This document shows positions 35,401 through 45,700 of a stretch of 55,480 nucleotides of DNA, one piece after another. Position 1 is the first letter of the stretch, and every line of letters starts with the position of its first letter. The translations under genes and the position numbers were made by a program. The DNA is from Amphimedon queenslandica (lineage: Eukaryota; Porifera; Demospongiae; Haplosclerida; Niphatidae), in contig NW_003546246.1 in NCBI RefSeq assembly GCF_000090795.2, positions 395,691 through 451,170 on the forward strand. The letters are read 5' to 3'. The notes under the pieces were generated by a model that saw only the letters and a program-made list of their open reading frames with translations, was not told the DNA's origin and made no database searches.

Positions 35401-38400
35401 GCAGAGAAAGGAGACGCTTCCTGATTATAAATGTAAGCAGCCAATGGAAGTGCTTTTAAGTAATGACCCAAAAGAAATTGGCCATATTTTGAGCTTGTAT
35501 GTAAAGGAAACGAGGAAGGTGGATGGTAATGAATATACCCTGAAGACTTTGTACATGCTCTTGGCTGGATTACAGTGACATATGCGTCTTCAGAAAGGGC
35601 GTGCATCGGCCATCAACATCTTCAACAATCCTCGTTTAGAGGCTTTCCATAACGTGTGTGACCATGAATTTCGCCGCCTTCACCATAAGGGTATAGGAGC
35701 AGAAGCAAGACATACAGAGACGCTATCAAAAGATGACGAAAATATTCTTTGGGATACTAAGGCACTGGACATAACTATACCCCAGCTGGATTGCTAAATT
35801 GTGTCTTTTTCTACAACAGCAAAAACCTCTGTTTAAGGGGAGGAGATGAACATTGCCAACTGAAGTTTTCACAACTGCGTCATGACCTATTGTTTGTAGA
35901 TAGAGTCCAGAAGAACTGACATATACACTGAGCATGGTAGCAAAAATAGATCTGGTGGATTAGGGCAGTTACACATAAAAAAACAAAGTCGTTCATCATT
36001 TTGAAGTCCCAGAAGCTGGAAGCAGAGATTACGTTAAGATCCTAGATTTGTACTTGTCTAAGTTGCCAAAGGAAGCAATTGCAAGAGATAATTTCTATGT
36101 TCATCCAGTTCTGTGTTACAAGAAGGGAAGCTATGGTTTACAAGCATTCCCATAGGAAGGAATAAGCTGGTTACTGTGGTCAAGACAATGTGTAGTAAAG
36201 CCGGTATAGAACGAAAAAAGACTAATCATAGTCTACGGTCGTTTGGAGTCACTTTGATGTTTGAAGAAAACATACCGGAGAAAATTATTCAAGAGCAATC
36301 TGGCCAAAGGTCTATTATAGCTCTTCATGTATATGNNNNNNNNNNNNNNNNNNNNNNNNNNNNNNNNNNNNNNNNNNNNNNNNNNNNNNNNNNNNNNNNN
36401 NNNNNNNNNNNNNNNNNNNNNNNNNNNNNNNNNNNNNNNNNNNNNNNNNNNNNNNNNNNNNNNNNNNNNNNNNNNNNNNNNNNNNNNNNNNNNNNNNNTG
36501 TCAACAACCTCGCCTAGTTGCCTTATGTATCTTTTCATGTATTTTTTATGTGTATTTGGCACTATGAAAGTACTGTAAAAGTACGGTATTGACGGTATAA
36601 CGGTATTAGTAGCTGATACTATATTAAAAACCTTTGAAACTTAAATATATACCTTCTATATCTAAAAGTAATACCTCGGTATATAGAAATATAGGTATAC
36701 CTCACAGCCCTATCGTCAGCCCTAACGGAATCTAGTGTTTCGCTGGAAAAGACATCTGATCACCTGTTTCGTGGATGCTCCTTGACAAATTGTAACTTTA
36801 CAGTTCAAAAGTGATGGATTATGGACTACTAAATGACTAAGGACTATTTCATGTGGACAAAGGAAAAACATAGATATACTAATATCACTTATGATTTACG
36901 TCATTTTTATAGAAATAGCATTTATAATAGTTTGTTTAAAAGATTTTGATAAGAATGTATACAATGTATAGTGTCAAAACCACAGAGATACAAATGAAAC
37001 CACAGGTATACAAATGAAACCACAGGTATACAAATGAAACCACAGGGATACAAATGAAACCACAGGGATATATCACAGTTGTAGCACAGGCGGTGCCTTT
37101 GATACGCCCACTCATTATTATATGAACAAAATTTGTAACACTAGTCAGATACTGTACATGTAATACTGTATAGCAGGAAAAAGGCAGAGTTGTACTTTGA
37201 TGATTGGCCGATTAAGAATAAGATTGCCAAACTAAAAGTCACCATATACTCTATTCTGAGCATGCTGAATGGACATGTGTCTGCAAATTTGCTAATAAAA
37301 AATACCAAATTAAAATCAAGTAATCTCGAATATTAAATGCTGCCAAATATTTGAGCTGTACGATAACTTTCATGAACTTAAATTTTATACAAAAACAAGA
37401 ATTCATGCTTTCTGAATAAAAAAGTGAACAGTGGATTTTAAAAGTGGTGCTAAAAATTAAGTGTGACAGCATGCATACATGTACGCTGTACATGTATCCC
37501 TACTGTGAAGCCATGGTGAAATATACAGTCATTTATTATTTAAACCTTTTGATATACATTGTACAAGTACACCATAAACATGAAATTCAAATTTCGAGGG
37601 TGAGATTGTGAATATCATATGTGTACATGTATCTGTATGCTCTGCATAAGTGAATACAGTATGCATAATTTGGTAAAATTCTAATGTAAATGTACTACAC
37701 ATATTAGTAAAAATAGTAGTGCCTTAAAATAGTGGAGCCTGAGATTAAAGTAACTTAATTGTTATTTATATACATGTACCTCTCCTACATCACTTCCATG
37801 CATGATAACAGTGGCACCATAAGTCTCGCACTGAGCAACTTTCATAAGAGGTGCAACTGTTGGCATGACTACTGTTACTGGAATATCCAAAAGCTTTCCA
37901 TGATAAGCTAGAGCAAGCGCATGATTACCAGCAGATGCTGCAATGACTCCTTTAGCCCGTTGAACCTACATGTACATGTATAGGAAGCATAAATGCAACT
38001 AATTAAACAAGCCTTACCTTCGTGAGCATCTCCAAAGAATTTCTTGCACCACGCTCTTTAAAGCTGCAAAAATTAATGAATTACATACATGAATGTAAGT
38101 TGATAAACTAAGGCAATTATAAAGTTGCAAAAAAAATCAGGGAAAACATCATGTAAAAAAACTAGAAGAACCTAAAACATCGAGGAGATCTGTTCTCTTG
38201 CCATGCCCTAACAAACATCACACATGCATGTGTATAATATACACATGTACAGTTATATGGACCACATCATTAGTAAAGGCGAAAATATAAGTACATGTAG
38301 ATGGTTGTACATGATGCATTTACGCAAATGTTGCTACCACTTAACAATTGGGCAAAGTTCATATACACATTTGGCTCGTCGACTTTAATAAGTGGTATTA

Positions 38401-39577
38401 TAGGAAGTACAATCACTACAATGGTGGCAGGAAAATTTTAATTAATTTTCGATATTAATAATTCTATAAACAATACATAGCACCAAGTGGTCTATTTGTT
38501 AATAACCAGTGATTTTTGGCTTTTGACATACATGTAGTTATAATGGGTAACTAAGATTCTTCATGCCTCCATAAAAAGTTGCCAACAAATATGGCACACA
38601 ATTTTAACTTGTTGGCAGGTACCAAACATAACATCAATGATATTCACAGGTTTTCTCATTCAGGACTAGGCCTAGGGTGGTTTATACCGCACACGTCTTA
38701 ATTTTCGAGGTATACACATGTATTAAATTTTCCTATTGTCGTGCTCACCTTAAATCCAAGAAAATTAAACCACCTCTAATGCAATTCTGGTGTGAATAGA
38801 CTATGGCCAGAAAACAAAAATTAGCTCACATGAATACTAACTTTTGAGCACATTTCAAAACACGAAATTTGAAGCACTCAAAAATTTGAACGTATTACAG
38901 TAGTACATGATGACGAAAAGTCTTGCATAAATTGAATCCATGAAAATTATATTTGGGTGGATTCGCATGTTGATCACTCAAAAGGTTCATGCTTTACAAA
39001 CAAGCTCTTCTATAGTTTACTCTGTTTTTTTTCCAATGAATTTTGCCGTCCATAATGGTGGCCAATTATTGCGTGTAGGCGGAAACAGCATTGCAAAATA
39101 ATAATATTCATATGCTTCGTCATTTGCAGATCTAGAGGTCTATAGTAGAAATGAAAGTCTCATCGCATATGCTGTCACACATTGAAAATTATATAGGATT
39201 CTACACTACCATACTGTATTGAGTATGCATAAATTACATAGTGAAATGAAATCATACATGTACATGTTTGTACCTTCCTGTGGGAAGAGTATATTCCTTC
39301 TTAAAAAATATGTTCATACCAGCTATTGTGGATAACTGGGGTGAAATCTATAAAAACCGATTAAAACAATAACAGATTTTGAGATTTACAGCTACAATTT
39401 ACTGACCTGCAATGGAGTTTTGGAAACTCCCTTCCGAATTCTATACGCTGCACCAGTACAATCCTCATACTGAATAGCCTTCTCGTGATCACTTTCAGAA
39501 CCACGGCGGCTTACAGAATCACTACCTCGGTCGCTACCAGTACTTGTAGAAAATTCTTTAGAAGCAACAGTAGTCAT
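32495..39577 (-). CDS. PLP-dependent threonine/serine ammonia-lyase with ACT-like domain (11 exons)
   Basis: Exons in transcript order: 39577-39407, 39347-39274, 38063-38018, 37965-37780, 34883-34828, 34374-34206, 34147-33981, 33932-33807, 33321-33154, 32709-32652, 32599-32495. All are GT-AG, in phase, 1326 nt, 441 aa. A Ser-rich N-terminus precedes a fold-type II PLP enzyme: VSKTPLQVSKL, FKKEYTLPTG, the PLP lysine in SFKERGARNS (K84), SAGNHALALAYHG (108-120), PHILAGQGTIALEI, the phosphate loop MGGGGLIAG (213-221) and LSGGNIDTTVLGR. Residues from about 345 form an ACT-like regulatory domain (LVRLTILVDDRPGGLKGLVE, VKDIVHERTW, IECVVETRGGKHAEKL). The architecture matches the TdcB/IlvA-like L-threonine ammonia-lyase group, which makes 2-oxobutanoate and ammonia. 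Serine racemase or dehydratase activity cannot be excluded from sequence. Intron 4 (2.9 kb) holds a Crypton. Confidence 0.93.
33313..33408. repeat. 48-bp tandem duplication across an exon boundary
   Basis: ATTACAACACTAAAAATTTG plus 28 further bases occurs at 33313-33360 and again at 33361-33408, essentially identical. Each copy contains a minus-strand acceptor (...ATTTTTAG before TGTTGTAAT) and the first nine coding bases of exon 9. It therefore offers two tandem acceptors 48 nt apart. Confidence 0.95.
34640..34800. mobile_element. Fragment of a CAAGGTTGT-family repeat
   Basis: TTTTCACAAGGTTGTAGCAA and CCTAGTAACAAGGTTGTCAC with inverted CACAACCTAACAACAACAAC match the subterminal style of the elements at 8497 and 52521. 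Termini were not found, so it is a remnant or a related family. Confidence 0.55.
34925..36335 (+). pseudogene. Crypton-type tyrosine recombinase (DUF3504-like), decayed
   Basis: A frame from ATG 34925 (a more natural ATG is at 35195) runs through NNKWALANYEQWFEQRKETL, LLSNDPKEIGHILSLYVKET and LKTLYMLLAGLQ to one TGA at 35576-35578. It continues in the same frame with HMRLQKGRASAINIFNNPRL, GIGAEARHTETLSKDDENIL to 35797. After a frameshift come NSKNLCLRGGDEH (first catalytic Arg region) and FSQLRHD. Later fragments give FEVPEAGSRDYVKILDLYLS and then 36113-36335 with NHSLRSFGVTLMFEE (HxxR box) and IIQEQSGQRSIIALHVY. The last residues are the catalytic Tyr area and run into the N gap. This is the KIAA1958/ZMYM/QRICH1-related recombinase domain of Cryptons. 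It sits in intron 4 of the ammonia-lyase gene, on the opposite strand. Several lesions make it non-functional. Confidence 0.85.
34991..35061. repeat. GC-rich 32-bp inverted repeat near the Crypton 5' end
   Basis: ATACATCGCATTTATATGAC... at 34991-35022 pairs with ...GTCATACAAATGCAATGTAT at 35030-35061, leaving a loop of about 7 nt and a stem top of CCCGAGGG. It precedes the tyrosine-recombinase frame by about 130 bp and may belong to that element or to an independent MITE. Confidence 0.8.
36336..36498. other. Assembly gap (163 N)
   Basis: The N run begins at the Crypton's catalytic tyrosine segment, so whether that residue and the element's 3' end are intact cannot be judged. Confidence 1.
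36560..36725. mobile_element. Possible hAT-like MITE remnant
   Basis: GGTATTGACGGTATAACGGT on the left and GGTATACCTCACAGCCCTA on the right resemble termini of non-autonomous hAT elements, whose ends often read TAGGGCTGTGAGGTATACC. The left end may be lost in the gap. Weak support. Confidence 0.3.
36980..37072. repeat. 20-bp tandem repeat, about 4.5 units
   Basis: CCACAGGTATACAAATGAAA with G/A and T/G variants repeats exactly every 20 bp within the ammonia-lyase intron 4. Confidence 0.95.
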
Positions 39578-39786
39578 AATTTGTGATGTAATCTCGTGTA
39601 GACTAAGATGTGGCTGACTGGCTGTAGTAACTTCCGTCTAATAGGCGGATCAACAAATTTTACTATTGTCATTAATTACTATATACCGGTAGTCACGTCA
39701 CGCCTCTCAAATTGCTGAAATTGAAATCATTTGTAGTCTATTGTTCATCAATTCCGTTGTTCATTTCTTGTAATTGGTCCTCAGCA
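39578..39786. promoter_or_regulatory. Bidirectional promoter, ammonia-lyase / small gene
   Basis: Only 209 bp separates the minus-strand start (39577) from the plus-strand ATG (39787). It includes CTATATACCGGTAGTCACGTC (39678-39698), with a TATATA word and a CACGT core. The role is inferred from head-to-head position. Confidence 0.5.
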
Positions 39787-42700
39787 ATGTCTCTTCCTCG
39801 TCATGTACAAGATGTTAACTTAAACCTTGATTTTCAGTCACCAGATGAGATAAAGCCCTCTCTGAAAAAGTCTTTTTTATTGACAAAATGGATAAGGTGA
39901 GCGAATTTATTGTAATCCCTATTTTGTTATTTGATTAAATTCAATTACCTTAAAGCCACTATTATTTGCTAGTACTAATTTTTTTTTGCGTTTTTTGCGA
40001 GTGGCTTTAAAATCGCAAAAAATTAGTACTTGCATTTATTAATAATTTAGGTTTATTAACAGTTATTATATAATTTGGAAAAAAAGAGCAAAATTGCAAA
40101 AATTAGTATGCGCTAAATCAGTACCATTAACAAATCGCAAAAATTTGTCAACTTAAAAATGAGTGGTTTTAAGGCACATGTATGTATTACGAATCAAAAA
40201 TTAAAAAGTATTATGATTGGATTGAGGAAAAAGTAAGGAACCATCAAGCAAGAGGGTACTTGCAAACTGGTGAGGTAAGAAATGCTACACCACTGCATGA
40301 AGAATGTTTGGAATAGTAGTGAGTACTATACTACTTTCATGCTGTGGTGTAAACTGACCATATCAGTTTGCAAGTATCCCTTTAGTTTGATACCTTTTAC
40401 CAAATCAATGCTACTATAGTCAGTTTCAGTTGAGTTTGACCACTGACCCACACTTATGACTCCTCTAAAATTTAGCTAGCTGCTTGAAACTTGATATATT
40501 TGCAAAATGGGTTCTTCCCAAAATCTGTACCAATTTTGGAGTCTCTAGGTACTCTGAAAGGTTCTGAATAGGTTCTACCGGTCAACATTAAAGGGAGCTG
40601 CGATGATGTTTCATAACGTGTAGCTTCGTGAATATGATGTGCATCTCATTAAATATGTCAGTGATCATGTTTTTATTATTCAAAAATCAAATAAAGCAAA
40701 AGGAACACTCCAGGCAAATATATAATTGAACTAGAAAACTTTGCACTCCAGAAAGAAGTCTCATTTAGTCTGCTGTGCCTCTCAGAGCATTCTTTATTTT
40801 TCATCACTTTTGCCGCTCAGAAATTCATTTGAAATTTTGCATATCTCGATGTTAATGGCAAGCACAAAGATCCGTTATGTCAATTTCATAGTTAACAGCG
40901 AACAAACGAGGAGAATAAACAAGTTACAACAATAAGAAAAGAGCATCAAGAGGTTTTCAGCCATTTTATTGTCATGGGGGTGGGGCTACACATGATGTTT
41001 TGATGATGAAAATATCCGGTCAAACTCAACTGGAACTGACTATACATGTATATCGTAATTACGGTTCCATTTTTGATTTTTTCTATTTACTTGTTTCCAT
41101 AATTACATTGTGTTGTTACTTTCATTATAATTCATGCTGATTTTGTGGGCATTAATTAAAATAGCGTCAAACCACAAACCTACGTGGTGTCTGCAGCTGG
41201 ATTTTCCTCCGATTTTGTTCTTTGTCTTTGCTTCTTTTTGAAACTACATTGTGGTCCTTGACCATGCACAAAGGAATGATGTAAAAGCCAATATGAGCAG
41301 TTCTCTGGTTTAATTATCTTTGGGATAAAAGATAAAGGAAGAAAAGGTCTGAAGAATTTTCAGAAACTTGAATTCGGACCTATTCTCCACTATCTCCAGA
41401 AAATCTCCAGCTACATTGCAGTCCACTTTGAGAATTGCTCACTGAAGGAGAGCTCATCATACATTTAAGTCATTTTTTAGCTGTAAAAGGTAAGATGAAA
41501 GAGTTATAAGGGTCTGAAAATAATAAAAATGGCGCTATCTTGAAAAATCAACCTCAGTCCTATACATATGCATGTACATGTACATGTAGGCTATCACTCT
41601 ATTAGATATATGACGTTGGATACCCTTTCTCCAGCTCTTATCAATGTGCCACACACAAAGCAACTTCTTTGTGTTGGTAGTAGTGAAAACACCTTAACAC
41701 GCATTATAAAAATTTTCTGCATTGTCGCTCATAAATACAATAGCATGGAGATCTCTACATTTCTCCTTGACCTTCATTAAAGCTTGATGAACCAATGCAG
41801 AATCCTCTCTGTTAGATATAATCCAGCACACAGGAACACTGTCCCCAAATTCATCTAGTATCAGTACAGTTATCAAATAGAAATTATAAACATTAGTACC
41901 ATGAGTGCTGTCCATACAAATTGAAATTTGATCATCATATCACGCTGAAAACATGTCTGAATCCCAACAACAAAATCCTCATCTGCTAAATCATTTATGT
42001 CAGGTGACTGCTTCTGCCCTTGCTTCTTATAAATGAATACAGGATTGTCCATTGATTCCATCATATTTTTAACCAACAAACTCACACTGGTATGATCATC
42101 TGAATGTAATTGTACACCTTCTATATTGTATTGGTGCTTTATATTGTGAATGTCTTGACGACAGAGAAGATGCTTGCGATGAAGAACACCATCAAGTGAC
42201 TGTTCACGAATTGAGTCAAATATATTTGAGACAGTCACACCATCAGCAAGTTTTGCAGCTACTTTTTTCCTGGTAGAAAGGGATAATGGAAGTTGAACTT
42301 TATGTAGTTGAAGTTCATGGATGTGATAATTACATAATTTCACTTCAAGTTGCCCATCTTCATCCTTTTTGGCTCTAATATATGCAGGACAGTGTGTGCC
42401 TATTTTAGAAGATCCTTGCATTTTTAATTCTCTGACTCCCTTTCCTTTTGAGGCATACTTCCCAGATCGATTGCAGTAAGAAATGTAACTAGAATCTGAA
42501 TGACACTTTGGAGCACAATGCAGGACATATGATGACCGTGCATTCTCTTCAAAGCTCTCCTTCCATTTTATAAATTCGTGAAGTGTTGAGAAAGACTTAT
42601 GGATAATATTAATGCTCTTGTTGTGCTTTATACACAGATGTTTGATTAAGTCATCACTTGTACGAAACCTATTAAAGTTCAAATACAAATACATTAATTT

Positions 42701-45700
42701 GAAAGTCACTGAAAGGTAACTCACTTTTCCGAACATCCTTCAGTACACTTAATAGTACCACTTTGGAAATTTTCCTTGGCATGATCAGTTTTGATGTGGC
42801 GATACAGACTACTTTTATGTCTGTAAGTATTGGAGCAGTGGTCACAATTAAAAGACATAAATGCAGTAGCATTTGGAGGCTGCCTGAAGTCTTTTTCGTC
42901 ATTAGATTCAGATTCATCCAAATGTACTGTAGTACTTGGAATATCCTCGGGTATTTCCTCAATCTCAACATCATGTGCACTTGCAGCCATAGTTGATATA
43001 GGTGTAGTAAGTTTACATTATAGACTATAGACCACACCTCTATTGTTTTATGTCCGCATATCCAAGTATACGGACATGCTACTGTCCTCTGCCTAATGGC
43101 TAGACTAGCCATTGAGGCGGATTTACAATATGACATTAGGCCAGCGTACCGTCAATTTTTAATCAAAAGCGTGGGCGATTTGACCTTTTGACGCATGCTT
43201 TCCGCTGGAATAGAACCAGATTCTATTCCAGCGTCAACGTAACGTCAGGACTAGCGTAATATTGTAAATCTGCCTTTAGGGAGAGGACGTTAGCATCTCC
43301 ATTTTTCCAAGTATACAGACATGAACGAATTATAAACATTAATAATTAATTAAATTTAATGATAATTATTAATTATTATATCATCTTCATCAGTATTTAG
43401 TCCAGCACAAGATTCATGATACCAAGCACCACAAAAGTTCACATTCTGTCCACTTTACTAAGCTCTGAGTATTCCTATTGTCTTCACGTAGGTACAATCC
43501 ACAAACAATGATATCAACTTCGTCCATTTGTTCTATACATTTCTCTCTTTGCTGCTCATCTGGTTTAGATAGTGATGTGACTGAGGATATACGCTTCTTT
43601 TTTGTAGACTTAAAGTGAATTTGCTTTTTAGAATTTGCATTAGGGGCTTGTCCTTTCCTGGTAGGAAGACATGGTGGCTCATCAGTTGTTCTGTTACTTT
43701 CAATAGATTTGATGACCATCAATGCTGCAGTTAAGTGCTTCGTTCCTTGCTTTATTGCATCCAAGCTGGTACATTCAAGTAATGCTACAGTACCTCTATT
43801 TTTTACAGAGTGATACAGCTTTTTCAACACTGGATGCATGGTCTGTTGATTTTGAGTTTACAAGGCATTTGGATAAGTATTGCAATGATGACACATCAGG
43901 CTGATCTTCTTTTCTTTCAGTTTCATTCCCAACAGCACCATGTTTATCTTCATTTGAAAAAGAACTATCTAAGATCTCATTCTTGACAGTAGATGACTTT
44001 TCTTGATCTTTGTTCTTTGTTCATTTTATTCATTTCAATCAAGTGAATATGTTTACAAACAGTAGAATGAAGAATAAAATTCATGCATGTGCACATGTAA
44101 AAATGGACACACACTCCACAACTACTACATCGAAGACTACAGAAACAGCTTTCAGTCATAACTTTTGTTACAGTGTAAGATTGAGATTGCATATCACTCA
44201 AAGAAGATAACTGCTTTTCCAATTAACTTAATTATTATTATGGATTCCAGAACTAGGGACGCTCTAAGATTAAAAAAAAGTAACCCCAAACCAAACTTTG
44301 GGACTCCTAACATCATAGGAAAATTTTAATATGACTATGGGTGCTCTAAAATAAATCCAAGATAGTCTCATAAGGAAGGCCTAATCCTGAATGGATTACA
44401 TGTATATAATCGGTACACTTTTTTAGGTTGTTACTGGCCCCTCGTAGCCATTTTATTTCTTTGCAGCCACTCCCACTTTTAATGAAATATTGAAAATTAG
44501 AATTAACTACATTGCTATGCATGTGCTGATATATAGAGGAGATACGGAATATGTATGTGTGTGTACATACATACAAACAAACTCTACACATCTTAGTAAG
44601 GTTCGTCCACTTATGCTGCTAAAGTCACAATTGGTGAATGGCCACATAAGAGCATCTCTCTTTCTGCTATAGAAACAAATTTTTGTTAATCATTCAATAA
44701 AATTATTCCACTTTAGACGAGACCAAAAAGCATTCAGTATCCAAATATCATAATATTAATACTGGCGGCTCTCTATAATAAGCAATATTCATAGATTTTG
44801 AATGGTCTAAAACTAATTTCTTTCATGAGTAGGATTTTATTCAGTGACATGCGGTATACTGTATTTCCTTAAATAAAACCTGGGCGTCTATTTCCTATAA
44901 TGGCATGTGAACCTCAAAAATATTTTTAAAATTAAGAAAATTAGGCCCTGAGTGAGATTTGAATTGGGCACCTCATGCACTTCACTTCTGGAACTTATGG
45001 CAGTAACCACAAGGCTACTGAGTCACTAGAAGGCACAATTTGTGTATATATAGTTGGATTCAATTGCTACCCCAGCATTTTTTTGCATTCGGCTTTTATT
45101 TAAGAATATACGGTACTTTAATGTGCTTTTAAAAGATGTAATAATGGTGGCTAAATGTTAGGCAAACTAAAAAGGATAATGTTAAAGTGAACTTCGGCGT
45201 TATACATGTAGCCTAATTATCAACCTGCACAAAAATGTACCGCAACCAATCAGGTTGTTTAGCCTTGGAACAACCTACGTATGGTGTAAAAGTGTCAATT
45301 TAGTCAAGTACATTTTATGAGCATTTACTTGATCAGCATACTTGTAATCCTGGAAATTAAAACGATTTTTCTCTGCACCCAATTCCTTTTTCAGGTACAA
45401 GGGTAACAAAGTACTGCAACAGATAAATTAAATTTGAAATATCCTCTTACCAATTTTTTTACTTATTTCTGAATACCTAACAATTGAATCAATAGCTTAG
45501 TTTCTTGTCTACTGTTGTCTTATAACTTGTAAAAGTTACAAAACCGAACAAATGAACTAACAATTAATATCCAGTGGTCACATAGGTTACATAGCATGGC
45601 AATAGTGTCTACCAGCCTTCATTAAATGGGAGATAATGATTACTTGTGACACGGATCAGAAGCTCAAAATTAACGAAAAATACTAGGCATGTACAATGTA

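Noticed and set aside
36970..37075. Regularly spaced 20-bp repeats, checked as CRISPR
   Set aside because: Units are contiguous without spacers, in a eukaryotic intron; a plain tandem repeat.
38678..38776. GGTGGTTTA / TAAACCACC inverted pair in an ammonia-lyase intron
   Set aside because: Only about 9 bp of good pairing; not enough to call an element.
40174..40270. Possible middle exon of the small gene (YYESKIKKYYDWIEEKV...)
   Set aside because: Its acceptor is the terminus of the 39948-40174 MITE, its end runs into the 40243 palindrome, and its phase does not fit the 45806 exon.
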